26,826 bases of DNA from Desulfobacteraceae bacterium (GCA_029287875.1 JARFQH010000230.1:1-26826); one strand, 5' to 3'; numbered from the stretch's first letter, positions 14,950 through 23,266 are shown. Notes: a model not told the origin generated them from the sequence alone. Program-made: numbers and translations.

Positions 14950-15597
14950 GTGGAAAACGAAACAACCGGAGACCAGTTTTCCGAAGAAGTCGAGGATCGG
15001 CTGCAGAATCTTTTCGGAGAGGAAGAACCCTCTGAGGCCTTAGAAACAAAAAGTACCGATATAAAACCGCATCCACTCAGGGATCTTAAAACCGTCATTC
15101 TGTCGATCGATTGGGAAATCACAGACGAGGTTATGACGAGTTTTGTCGAGCAGGTCGCCGTATTGCAGGATACATACCGGAATGACAAAATCGTGCTGGT
15201 TTTTTTGCAATTGCTCGGTTCGATCGGCGAGTACATCCGCACCCATCTCGGGCAGTCCCATCCGGATGCTTTCAAAATTCTGACGTCTTTGTTTAGCGAA
15301 TTGGAAAGAATCGTTCAATCCGAAGACTTGACGGAAGTCGAAAAGAAAAAAATTCTATCGGTCGAATTGGGAAGATACAAAAAACTCAAGAATCAATTGC
15401 TACCAAGCAAGGCGCAGGCTGATGACAGGCGCACGGCAGCGGCGGCAACCAGTGATCGGTCGGCGGCTGGCGGCGTACAGCCTGAAGTCATCAAGGCCAT
15501 CGAGGATCTCAAATTGTTCATCCAGCAAGAATTACGCATTTTAAGAGAAGAAATAAAGAAGTTGAGAGAAGAAACCGGTGCCGGTCCGCGATCATAG
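14950..15597 (+). CDS. Coiled-coil protein of the MglA cluster, unknown family
   Basis: A 215-residue soluble acidic protein starting at GTG after AGGGAG. The first 40 residues are acidic and disordered. Residues about 45-140 form a helical domain (LRDLKTVILSIDWEITDEVMTSFVEQVAVLQ; AFKILTSLFSELERIVQ). A short Ala/Arg linker leads to a C-terminal coiled coil (PEVIKAIEDLKLFIQQELRILREEIKKLREE). There is no enzyme motif. Its position after the GTPase gene (75-base gap) and the coiled coil suggest an adaptor or effector of the GTPase, as inference. Its stop lies 40 bases before the next chosen start. Confidence 0.72.
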   Translation: MENETTGDQFSEEVEDRLQNLFGEEEPSEALETKSTDIKPHPLRDLKTVILSIDWEITDEVMTSFVEQVAVLQDTYRNDKIVLVFLQLLGSIGEYIRTHLGQSHPDAFKILTSLFSELERIVQSEDLTEVEKKKILSVELGRYKKLKNQLLPSKAQADDRRTAAAATSDRSAAGGVQPEVIKAIEDLKLFIQQELRILREEIKKLREETGAGPRS

Positions 15598-15637
15598 CTG
15601 CAGAGTCGGCGATAAAATTGTCGAAAAGGTGGAGTCC

Positions 15638-16117
15638 ATGAATCTGCCGTCTGGCGATATATCACCGCTGATCTTTCGCCAGGTCGTCGGTGAAAACGTG
15701 AAAGACGTATCGCTGGATGGTCGCCTGTTGTCGTTGTTTTTAGCATTGGATGGTGAAAAAAGCCTCGACACACTCGCTCAGACCATTGGTTTGAGCCCGG
15801 ATGATCTGCGAATGACCGTCACCCGGTTGCTGGAATTACAGCTGATCGAGCCGCTAGAAAAAGAGTTTACGTACCTCGATCCTGAATTTTTCCGTTACCT
15901 GACTCTCCAATATGCCAAGGCCATCGGACCGTTAGCCGGAATCCTCATCGAAGAAGAGCTCTTAACCTCCGGTTACCATCCGGCCCGCATCCCGAAAAAG
16001 CAGGCAGTGATCCTGGTCGAGACGTTGGCCCGCGAAATTCAGCGCAAAGAAAAGAAAGACCGGTTCATAGGAGACATGGTCCGCAAAATCACGGAAAAAG
16101 GATACCCAAGAGGGTGA
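15638..16117 (+). CDS. Winged-helix-like conserved protein of the MglA cluster
   Basis: A 159-residue protein. The ATG at 15638 is preceded by AGGTGGAG; an upstream in-frame start at 15578 would overlap the previous gene. Residues about 20-60 (SLDGRLLSLFLALDGEKSLDTLAQTIGLSPDDLRMTVTRLLELQLIEPL) have the helix pattern of a winged-helix domain. The C-terminal part is helical (GPLAGILIEEELLTSG, KKQAVILVETLAREIQRKEKK). From memory, this layout (ISPLIFRQVVGE at the start) is found in related proteins near MglA or DUF4388 genes. It may be a protein-protein rather than a DNA-binding module. Only 4 bases separate it from the next gene. Confidence 0.72.
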   Translation: MNLPSGDISPLIFRQVVGENVKDVSLDGRLLSLFLALDGEKSLDTLAQTIGLSPDDLRMTVTRLLELQLIEPLEKEFTYLDPEFFRYLTLQYAKAIGPLAGILIEEELLTSGYHPARIPKKQAVILVETLAREIQRKEKKDRFIGDMVRKITEKGYPRG

Positions 16118-16121
16118 TATC

Positions 16122-16946
16122 ATGCTCGTTATCTGTGAGGATTGCGGCAAAAAATACCGGTTAGACCCCACAATATTGGGACGCAAGCCGGTAAAATTCA
16201 AATGCAAGACCTGCGCCCATCTCATCATGCTTCCCATCACGCTAAATGCGGGAGGCGATCCTGACGATGTGATGCAGTGCCCGCTCGCAGCGTCCGCGGT
16301 TAACGCCTGGAGCGAATCCGGGTCAAACCTGTCGCCCGCCTCAAACGAAGGTCGCGAAGCCAAGATCGAGAGTGTCGAGGATCGCAGGGTGGGTGAGTCA
16401 GTGCAGGGTGCGGTCATGGCAGCGCCTGGAAATCCGGTCCCTGCCGTTTCGGACTCCATTCCGGCCATGAGTAGCCTGCGCAGCAAAATACTGTTTCTTT
16501 TTGTCGTTCTGCCCTTGATCCTTTTCACATCCTCTTCGGTTCTGTTTCTCTACCAGACAATTCGGCTGGAGCATTCACTCACCGGAGAAAGCACCGCGAT
16601 CATCACCCGCATGGCCGAAGCAAAAATCATCCACTTGGAGGATTTGACCCAACCGGTCACGGACCTCAAGGCCCGATCGCAGTTTTTGGCGGGTCAGATT
16701 AAAACCACGATCGCCATTATCCTGGCTGGTACACTTTTAATCATTGGCGCGACCGTTTCCATCTTTGCGTACCGGCTGACCGCAAGAGTCAGGTCGCTCA
16801 CAGACGCTGCCGATCGCATCAGCATCGGTGATCTGGAAGTTGACATTCCAGTCCGTTCCAGGGACGAATTCGGCAAACTGGCCGAAGCGATATCCCGCAT
16901 GCAGGACAGTATTCGTCTTTCCATCGAGCGCCTGAAACGCCGTTGA
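16122..16946 (+). CDS. Zinc-ribbon, two-helix HAMP membrane protein
   Basis: A 274-residue protein. The N-terminus (1-37) is an MJ0042/GAF-type zinc ribbon with Cys5, Cys8, Cys28 and Cys31. A ~75-residue polar linker follows, then membrane helix 1 (about 122-146), a periplasmic loop of only ~45 residues, membrane helix 2 (about 194-217) and a HAMP domain (RLTARVRSLTDAADRISIGDLEVDIPV.. DEFGKLAEAISRM) at the end. There is no kinase, methyl-accepting or cyclase output after HAMP, and no room for a classic sensor domain. It could be a membrane anchor or a transmembrane switch for the GTPase module, with the cytoplasmic zinc ribbon at the other end. Translation is nearly coupled to the upstream gene. 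Confidence 0.82.
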   Translation: MLVICEDCGKKYRLDPTILGRKPVKFKCKTCAHLIMLPITLNAGGDPDDVMQCPLAASAVNAWSESGSNLSPASNEGREAKIESVEDRRVGESVQGAVMAAPGNPVPAVSDSIPAMSSLRSKILFLFVVLPLILFTSSSVLFLYQTIRLEHSLTGESTAIITRMAEAKIIHLEDLTQPVTDLKARSQFLAGQIKTTIAIILAGTLLIIGATVSIFAYRLTARVRSLTDAADRISIGDLEVDIPVRSRDEFGKLAEAISRMQDSIRLSIERLKRR

Positions 16947-17007
16947 TCGCCGTTTGCAGTGCGGCCGTATTGTCCTGAGCATCGGGTCGCCGCAGTAAGG
17001 AGTGAGA

Positions 17008-17994
17008 ATGCTTGTTGTTCCGAAAGAAAAACCGGTATTGACCAATTTGAACACATACTACCTGAAACTCGACAAATTGATCGAACACTGTCAGGGGGAG
17101 ATGGGTGCCGGCGGTATTTTTTTCAAGTCTGCATCCGCCCATGGCGCCGTCTATTTTGATCCCGATGAAATTCTGAGCGGTTACTTCTCGGATAAAAACG
17201 CTGAACTGCATGGTCAGAGCGCCGTGGAGCAGTTAATGCAGGCCGAATTCAGCTATAATTTCAGCGTCGATATTTACCGCATCCCTTTCGAAAATGTCTA
17301 CTTCTGGTCCAGCACACCCGCGGCCGAGAAAATCTACAAGGACCTCAGCACAGAATTTACCGACCTCGAGGGGTTGATAAAGAAAATGGGTGCCGAAAAA
17401 TTGACCGGGTACATCGATATTCTGATCGGAAGCCAGCAAGAAAGCGGCATGATATTTTTCGCCGGCGGTGAAATCATTGGCGGATCCTTTTCCTGGGGCC
17501 CGGTCGAAAATAATTCGGTAAGGGCTGCGAGCAAGTTGTTGGTCGAAAAAACCAAAAAAGTCGGCGGGATCTTTCAGGTTTGCCGGATTCCAATAGGTGC
17601 GGTCAAGCCATCACCCCCGCATGCTGTACGCACTATCGGTGCTCCTCAAAACGTCTTGCGGATGCTCGAAGAATTCTTGGGGATTATTGAAACCCTGTAC
17701 AACTCGCGAAAAGACAAAGACGCTGATTTCGACAGTCTTATTCGAAAAAAGTTCGTCGAAAACGCAGAGCGCTTTACATTTCTTGATCCTTTTGCCGGTG
17801 AATTCGACTTCAACGATCGCAAGATTCGGTTCAGCGGCGACGCAGATGACGCCGAACTGGCAACCGGTATCATCGTCTCGACAAAGGAGTTGGCGGAGGA
17901 TATCGGCATGCAGGAGGAGATGAGAAAATATCTGGCGTCATGGCAGCGAAAATACGAAGAAAAGCTCGATCACTTGGGTATCCGAATAGCATGA
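17008..17994 (+). CDS. Two-part conserved protein of the MglA cluster
   Basis: A 328-residue soluble protein. The ATG at 17008 has AAGGAG five bases upstream; the GTG at 17002 lies inside that site. The N-terminal half has GAGGIFFKSASAHGAVYFDPDEI, and the segment from about 130 reads LTGYIDILIGSQQESGMIFFAGGEIIGGSF. Both recall the 'reports through a strand-rich unit that marks a gift of product' pattern G-x-hydrophobic-FxxGE-I seen in DUF4388-type domains, so two such units are possible. The C-terminal third is helical (VLRMLEEFLGIIETLYNSR, MQEEMRKYLASWQRKYEEKL). There is no enzyme or DNA-binding motif. It probably works as a protein partner in the module. Confidence 0.7.
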   Translation: MLVVPKEKPVLTNLNTYYLKLDKLIEHCQGEMGAGGIFFKSASAHGAVYFDPDEILSGYFSDKNAELHGQSAVEQLMQAEFSYNFSVDIYRIPFENVYFWSSTPAAEKIYKDLSTEFTDLEGLIKKMGAEKLTGYIDILIGSQQESGMIFFAGGEIIGGSFSWGPVENNSVRAASKLLVEKTKKVGGIFQVCRIPIGAVKPSPPHAVRTIGAPQNVLRMLEEFLGIIETLYNSRKDKDADFDSLIRKKFVENAERFTFLDPFAGEFDFNDRKIRFSGDADDAELATGIIVSTKELAEDIGMQEEMRKYLASWQRKYEEKLDHLGIRIA

Positions 17995-18043
17995 CATCGG
18001 CACCCTGAACCGACAGCATACTGTTGAATTGAGAGTTCAAAAA

Positions 18044-19066
18044 ATGATTGCGAACGTACTGATTGTCGACGATGACCGGGAGATGTTGACCACACTTGAA
18101 AAAGGATTTGCAAAGTACGATGATACCTTTACGGTTTTGACCGCCGAGGACGGACAGACCGCCATAGAGGTGCTGCGACACGAAACAGTCTCGCTCGTCG
18201 TCACCGAACTCAAGGTGCCTGGAATCGACGGGCTCGGACTCCTGAAGCATGTCACGGAAAGCTACCCGGAAATCCCGGCCATCGTCATCACCGCTTACAG
18301 CACGCCGGAAATGGAAAGAATTGCCCGGCAAAATGGTGTCGCGGAATACTGCTCCAAACCGGTCATACCTGAGAATCTAGCCCCAAAGATCATGACTATT
18401 TTAAGCCGTGAATCCGACGGTGGGACTCTCCACAGCGTTTCATCTGGTATTTTTCTGCAGTTGATCGAAATGGAGCAGAAGACCTGTACCATCCGTCTTG
18501 AAGATCTATCCTCAGGGCAAAAAGGGGTCTTGTTCTTTCGAGACGGCGAATTGCTCGATGCGCGCGTTTGTCGCCTGCAAGGCAAACCTGCCGCACAACG
18601 GATATTTTCATGGGACAAGGTCACCATATCGATCCAAAACGACTGTCCACCGATCGAAAACAAAATCCAGAGCGAGCTTCAAACGCTGATCCTCGAGGCT
18701 GCCCGTTTAAAGGACGAGGCCGCTTCGCCAGACGGCGATCTCGGTGAGGCCGAAGAGCCGACCGGGGGAACGGATGCTGAAGAGAGCACCTCATCCGATC
18801 CAATCAGCCGGATCAGGCACGCGATTGAAAAACGGATCGGTCATGCAGGCGGTGTCGAAGACATTTATCAGGACACTTCGTGGGACGGTTTCATCCACCG
18901 GCTATCGGCTTTGGGAGAACTATTTCGAAGCGGACCGATGAAGCTATGTTTTGTCGACAAGGGCGAATCGTCAGACCACATCATCATCCCCGGTCGAAAG
19001 ACAACCGTCATTTCCGTGAGTCCGAAATCGCCGCCTGACAAAATTATGAAAGCGCTGAGCCCTTGA
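18044..19066 (+). CDS. Pseudo-receiver fused to a DUF4388-like domain
   Basis: A 340-residue protein. Residues 1-122 are a CheY-like receiver (NVLIVDDDREM; VITAYS; YCSKPV with the conserved Lys). The phospho-acceptor position in LVVTELKVPGIDGL is Glu55 rather than Asp, while the acidic pocket and the Thr/Ser and Lys are kept. A Glu here cannot take a phosphate and often mimics the active state. Residues about 128-225 are DUF4388-like (SGIFLQLIEMEQKTCTIRLED, GVLFFRDGELLDARV), and residues about 255-340 are a further small domain ending HIIIPGRKTTVISVSP. No helix-turn-helix output is present. A TTG at 18029 is an alternative start. It probably acts as a constitutive docking protein in the GTPase module. 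Confidence 0.88.
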   Translation: MIANVLIVDDDREMLTTLEKGFAKYDDTFTVLTAEDGQTAIEVLRHETVSLVVTELKVPGIDGLGLLKHVTESYPEIPAIVITAYSTPEMERIARQNGVAEYCSKPVIPENLAPKIMTILSRESDGGTLHSVSSGIFLQLIEMEQKTCTIRLEDLSSGQKGVLFFRDGELLDARVCRLQGKPAAQRIFSWDKVTISIQNDCPPIENKIQSELQTLILEAARLKDEAASPDGDLGEAEEPTGGTDAEESTSSDPISRIRHAIEKRIGHAGGVEDIYQDTSWDGFIHRLSALGELFRSGPMKLCFVDKGESSDHIIIPGRKTTVISVSPKSPPDKIMKALSP

Positions 19067-19117
19067 AACTGTGTTTGCATCGGGGAGCGACGCCATTGAC
19101 CAGAGGAGCATGAAACT

Positions 19118-19465
19118 GTGAAGGACGTATTCAGGGATATTGTCGGCATGGACGGCGTCAAGGGCGCCATGCTCCTGTCTTTTGACGGAGCGATTCTCTT
19201 TGAGGACTACCGGGAGTCGAGCGCCGCATCTCTCGGTCCCAGCGATCGGGAAAGACTCTTGGCTGCACTCGACGGAGTGCGGGAAACCGATGCCGTCTAT
19301 CGGAACGGCCGCATCTACATTCGTCGGAGCGACATTGGTTTTCTTCTGGTCAACATGTCTGCGGCGACCTCGGTGGCCATGCTGCGGCTCAATTGCGATA
19401 TTCTGCTTCCGACCTTGAAGCCGACAGCGGAACCCAAAGGTATGAAGCGGTTTTTTCGTAAATGA
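19118..19465 (+). CDS. Second roadblock-like protein
   Basis: A 115-residue protein starting at GTG after GAGGAG. DIVGMDGVKGAMLLSFDGAILFEDY is the strand-turn-strand opening of roadblock/LC7 proteins; SDRERLLAALDGVRETDAVY is the long helix, and RIYIRRSDIGFLLVNMS the closing strands. It is more divergent than the protein at 13798-14202 and shorter. In other systems, pairs of different roadblock proteins form heterodimers with a small GTPase partner. Here they bracket six other genes of the same run. The C-terminal ~20 residues are basic (KGMKRFFRK). Confidence 0.78.
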   Translation: MKDVFRDIVGMDGVKGAMLLSFDGAILFEDYRESSAASLGPSDRERLLAALDGVRETDAVYRNGRIYIRRSDIGFLLVNMSAATSVAMLRLNCDILLPTLKPTAEPKGMKRFFRK

Positions 19466-19529
19466 TCATCGTTATCTTCTATCGGCTCTGCATCGACCGA
19501 TTTAACTTTAAGATCCGGAGTGAAAAAAT

Positions 19530-21929
19530 ATGACAGCGGGTCACGCAAAGGTACCTTCTGAAGTCGACGTGCGGATAAACGAGGCGGAAGTCTGCCGCTC
19601 AATGGGACTCTACAATGAATCCCTCACCATATATGAGCAGGTTCTCGCAGGCCTACCGGAAAGCGACGGTGAACTCGCCGAAACCGTCAAGAGTAAGATC
19701 GCCGACATCCGCAGCGAGATCGCAGCCCGGGAGCAAACCGAGGTCAAGCGGGTCTCCGCCCAAGACATCAGCATGCTCAAGAAAACCCTTTCGAGCCAGG
19801 ATGCACGTCAGGGCGGCCCGAGCGGGCAGACACTGCTGGACAGTGCCGCCAGTTTTAAAGAGCTGGGACTTTTCAGCGAGGCCATCAACGAGTATGAGAA
19901 GCTGATCGTTCAGGGCTACACGCCGGAAAGCATTTCCGCCGATTTTGCCGATTGTCTTCTTAAGCTGCATTCGCCGGACAAGGTGATCGAATACATTACG
20001 AAACTGGTCGGCGATCAGGGCCTGGCAAAGGAATACGGGGCGACGGTTCTGTATCTTTTCGGTCAGGAAATGGAAAAACGGGATCACAAAGATCCGGCCT
20101 TAGACCTTTACAAGAGCGCGCTCAAGGCCAATCCGGCCGATACCGAAATCCAGAAGCGTCTGGAGGGACTGACGGCCAGTCTGGCTTCCAAGTCGAAATA
20201 CGACTTGCTGTTGAGGCAGAACCTGGTCACCACCGATCAGCTGCAGAAGGCCTTTGCCCTATCCAAGAAAATGAACAAAAGCGTCGAATTCGTCCTGATC
20301 GGTCAATACGGCCTCCGTAAATCCGACATCGGCAAGTCTTTTTCAGCCTACTACGGCTGTCCTTTCCATGAATATGATCCCAATGTAACGACCCCGCACG
20401 AACTGTTGAGCAATCTGAAAGAAGCTTTCCTCCTCAACGAGGGCTGGGTGCCGCTCAACTGGGATAAGGATTTCGTGGAGGTGCTGGTCGATGATCCACG
20501 CGACCTGAACAAAACCGACAATATAAAGACCCTCCTGAATACACCGAAAATCAATTTTTCGGTTGCGACCAAGGAAGACATCGAGGAGTTCGTCAAGCGT
20601 TTTTTTGACAAAGACCGTACGCTGGATGACGACACCGGAGAGGACAATCTTGACAATTTCGACCTTATACCGGATGTCTCCTTCGAGGAAGAGGAAGATG
20701 ATGAGCCGATCGACGAAGCTGACGAAAGCTCGAGCAAAGTGGTTAAGCTGGTCGACCAGTTCATCATTGCGGCCTATCGCAAGAATGCATCCGACATTCA
20801 CATCGAACCATCGCCGACCAGCAAGGCGACGACAATCCGCTTCCGGATGGACGGTGTCTGTCAGGAGTACTTGAAAGTTCCGAATTCCATGGCGCGCGGT
20901 ATTTTGTCCCGCATCAAGATCATGTCGCAGCTGGACATTGCCGAGCGGCGGCTGCCCCAGGACGGAAAAATAAAATTCAAGCGCAAGGGCATTCCGACTT
21001 TTGAACTCCGCGTGGCGACTCTGCCGACCACGGGCGGATTCGAGGATGCGGTCCTGCGCATCCTGGCCAAGGCCGGTGCGATGAAGATGGAAGACATGGG
21101 GTTAACCGAGAGAAACTTCAATGTCCTGCAGACGATCATCAAGCGACCCTACGGGTTGGTCCTGTGTGTGGGGCCAACCGGTTCAGGGAAAACAACAACC
21201 CTGCACGCCGCGCTTGGCTCCATTAACGAGCCGGGTGTCAAAATCTGGACGGCCGAGGATCCGGTCGAAATCACCCAGGCGGGCCTGCGCCAGGTTGAGG
21301 CCAAACCGCGCATCGGTCTAGATTTTGCGAAGATCATGCGGGCATTTCTGCGAGCCGACCCGGATATCATCATGATCGGTGAAATGCGCGACAAGGAGAC
21401 CGCCTCGATCGGCGTGGAGGCCTCTCTCACCGGCCACCTCGTTTTTTCGACCCTTCACACCAACAGTGCACCGGAAACGATCACGCGCTTGCTGGACATG
21501 GGACTCAACCCCCTCAATTTCTCCGACGCCTTTCTGGGTGTTCTGGCGCAGCGGCTGGTTCGAAAGCTTTGCAGCAGTTGCGCTAAAGAATATAACCCGG
21601 CCAGGGAAGAGTTCGAGGAAATCGTCTCCGATTACGGAAAGAAGTCATTCGAAAAGACCGGAATTCAGTTCGACTCGGATCTGATCCTCAAAGGTCCGGG
21701 TAGCTGTGACATGTGTTCAGGAACCGGTTACAGGGGTCGCATGGGGATTCACGAGCTGATGGAGGGCACGGCCGCCATCAAGCGCATGATCAAGAAACAG
21801 GCCTCTACCGAAGAACTCTTCGAACAAGCCTCCAAAGAGAACATGACCACCCTGAAACAGGACGGTATCTTGAAGGTGTTCAAGGGTATAACCGATACGC
21901 GGGAGGTCCGCCGCGTCTGCATCACTTAG
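19530..21929 (+). CDS. PilB/GspE-type motor ATPase with N-terminal TPR-like region
   Basis: A 799-residue secretion/pilus ATPase. Residues about 10-215 are helical TPR-like repeats (SMGLYNESLTIYEQVLAGLP, ELGLFSEAINEYEKLI, ALDLYKSALKANPADTEI), an addition to the usual family. Residues about 220-355 form an MshEN-type N-terminal domain, and an acidic linker follows. The core has Walker A GPTGSGKTTT (548-557), an Asp box (TAEDPVE), Walker B DPDIIMIGEMRD (610-621), a His box GHLVFSTLHTN (635-645) and a four-Cys zinc motif (C681, C684, C726, C729). All catalytic motifs are intact, so it should be an active hexameric ATPase of the pilus-extension type. GGAG lies before the ATG. No pilC, pilA or secretin is in the window. 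Confidence 0.93.
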   Translation: MTAGHAKVPSEVDVRINEAEVCRSMGLYNESLTIYEQVLAGLPESDGELAETVKSKIADIRSEIAAREQTEVKRVSAQDISMLKKTLSSQDARQGGPSGQTLLDSAASFKELGLFSEAINEYEKLIVQGYTPESISADFADCLLKLHSPDKVIEYITKLVGDQGLAKEYGATVLYLFGQEMEKRDHKDPALDLYKSALKANPADTEIQKRLEGLTASLASKSKYDLLLRQNLVTTDQLQKAFALSKKMNKSVEFVLIGQYGLRKSDIGKSFSAYYGCPFHEYDPNVTTPHELLSNLKEAFLLNEGWVPLNWDKDFVEVLVDDPRDLNKTDNIKTLLNTPKINFSVATKEDIEEFVKRFFDKDRTLDDDTGEDNLDNFDLIPDVSFEEEEDDEPIDEADESSSKVVKLVDQFIIAAYRKNASDIHIEPSPTSKATTIRFRMDGVCQEYLKVPNSMARGILSRIKIMSQLDIAERRLPQDGKIKFKRKGIPTFELRVATLPTTGGFEDAVLRILAKAGAMKMEDMGLTERNFNVLQTIIKRPYGLVLCVGPTGSGKTTTLHAALGSINEPGVKIWTAEDPVEITQAGLRQVEAKPRIGLDFAKIMRAFLRADPDIIMIGEMRDKETASIGVEASLTGHLVFSTLHTNSAPETITRLLDMGLNPLNFSDAFLGVLAQRLVRKLCSSCAKEYNPAREEFEEIVSDYGKKSFEKTGIQFDSDLILKGPGSCDMCSGTGYRGRMGIHELMEGTAAIKRMIKKQASTEELFEQASKENMTTLKQDGILKVFKGITDTREVRRVCIT

Positions 21930-21965
21930 TGTTTCTCCTTGACTGAGCGGCGCGAGGTCGAACCG

Positions 21966-22745
21966 GTGGCACGTCGGAACAAACGCATGGTGATCGGTAC
22001 CGAAGAGTGGAAGGAGGTCATTCGAACCGGTGCCGAGCAGTTGGGCGTCACCTTGTCTCGATCCGCAGTCGATCAGTTCGCCATACATGCCCGTGAACTT
22101 CTGCTCTGGAACAGCAAGATTAATCTGACAGCCATTACCGAGCCGTTGGCCGTCGCCGTCAAGCATTACATCGACGCCGTTGCGCCTGCCGATCTGATTC
22201 CATCGCAGGCCAGGCTTCTCGATATCGGTTCCGGTGGTGGCTTCCCGGGTATACCCCTAAAAATTATGAAACCGTCGTTGAGTCTGACGATAATAGACGC
22301 TGCGCGGAAAAAGGTCAGTTTTCTCAACCAAGCCGGACGGACCCTGCACCTCAAAGACTATCGCGTCCTTCACATGCGGATAGAGACAATACGGAACGCT
22401 GCAGATACACTGCGGTCGCGCCAAACCCTTGATCCTGCAAAACCGCCGCGGTCCGGCGTGCCTTTCGTCGATGAGGTTGGCGCTTTCGATGTGATCATCA
22501 GCCGGGCGCTGGCCCCCCTTGATGAGTATATTATGCTGGCGCTTCCTTTCATCGCGGAAAAAGGCCTCATTTTGGCGCTGAAGGGCCGAATTTCCGAAAC
22601 TGAACTGGCAACCGCCAGACGCGTACTGAACGCCCTCAGGCCGGTATGGCCAAGAAAATCGTGCGAGCCTGAGCTAACCGTCAGGCGGTACCGGTTGCCC
22701 GTATTTGAAAGTGAGAGGAGCATCGTGGCGGTGAATTTTAGGTAA
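21966..22745 (+). CDS. rsmG: 16S rRNA m7G527 methyltransferase RsmG
   Basis: A ~259-residue SAM-dependent methyltransferase (GidB). The SAM motif is LLDIGSGGGFPGIPL, preceded by LLLWNSKINLTAIT, which is typical of RsmG. RALAPLDEYIMLALPFI and GLILALKGR follow. RsmG methylates N7 of G527 in the 16S decoding centre. The start is uncertain: GTG at 21966 has GAGGT seven bases upstream, TTG at 21939 has none, and ATG at 21987 has only GGAAC. Between IETI and AFDVIISRALAP there are about 20 extra residues compared with the usual protein. It is not next to mnmG, its common partner. It follows the motor ATPase gene by 36 bases and may share its transcript. Confidence 0.93.
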   Translation: MARRNKRMVIGTEEWKEVIRTGAEQLGVTLSRSAVDQFAIHARELLLWNSKINLTAITEPLAVAVKHYIDAVAPADLIPSQARLLDIGSGGGFPGIPLKIMKPSLSLTIIDAARKKVSFLNQAGRTLHLKDYRVLHMRIETIRNAADTLRSRQTLDPAKPPRSGVPFVDEVGAFDVIISRALAPLDEYIMLALPFIAEKGLILALKGRISETELATARRVLNALRPVWPRKSCEPELTVRRYRLPVFESERSIVAVNFR

Positions 22746-22768
22746 GTCGCAGCAGCGTTTTTTAAAAT

Positions 22769-23266
22769 TTAACCTTTTTTAGAGTCGAGCAGTTCGATAA
22801 AACGGGCATCAAGAGTTTCTCCGCGTGCCGTGAGGATAGCGACGGTTGGAGGGCTGCTATGGCGCGGCTCTACCGCGCTTCCGGGGTTCAGGAAGACGAC
22901 GTTGTTTTTCTCCTCAAGTGACGCGCGATGGGTATGACCGCTGATGACGACCCGAATGCCGGCCGCCTGGGGTTCCAGGTCGAGTAGCTGTATGTCGTGA
23001 AGAATATAGAGCGTGACACTGTTTAGAGCGACGAGTGCGGTTGACGGGAGTTCATCGGCCCATGGGCCGCGGTCTGTATTTCCCCGCACCGCTCGGACCG
23101 GCGCAACTGTCGCGAGTGCATCGAGAATTTTCGGTTTACCGATATCACCGGCATGAATAATCAAGTCGGTGCCGATAAAAGCATCGATTACCCTGGCATC
23201 GAGATATCCGTGGGTGTCGGATATAACGCCGATACGAACAAGACCCCGCGGAGGTTCGCTGGTCAT
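22769..23266 (-). CDS. YfcE/MJ0936-type metallophosphodiesterase
   Basis: A 165-residue calcineurin-like phosphoesterase with the full set of metal motifs: ISDTHG (15-20), HAGDIG, RGNTD, HD and SGHTHRA, then LNPGSAVEPR. This arrangement is that of the YfcE/MJ0936 subfamily, two-metal phosphodiesterases whose natural substrate is usually unknown. AGAGGAAT lies about nine bases before the ATG. It converges with rsmG, with 23 bases between the stops. The gap has two T-runs but no clear hairpin. All metal ligands appear intact. Confidence 0.93.
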   Translation of the reverse strand: MTSEPPRGLVRIGVISDTHGYLDARVIDAFIGTDLIIHAGDIGKPKILDALATVAPVRAVRGNTDRGPWADELPSTALVALNSVTLYILHDIQLLDLEPQAAGIRVVISGHTHRASLEEKNNVVFLNPGSAVEPRHSSPPTVAILTARGETLDARFIELLDSKKG

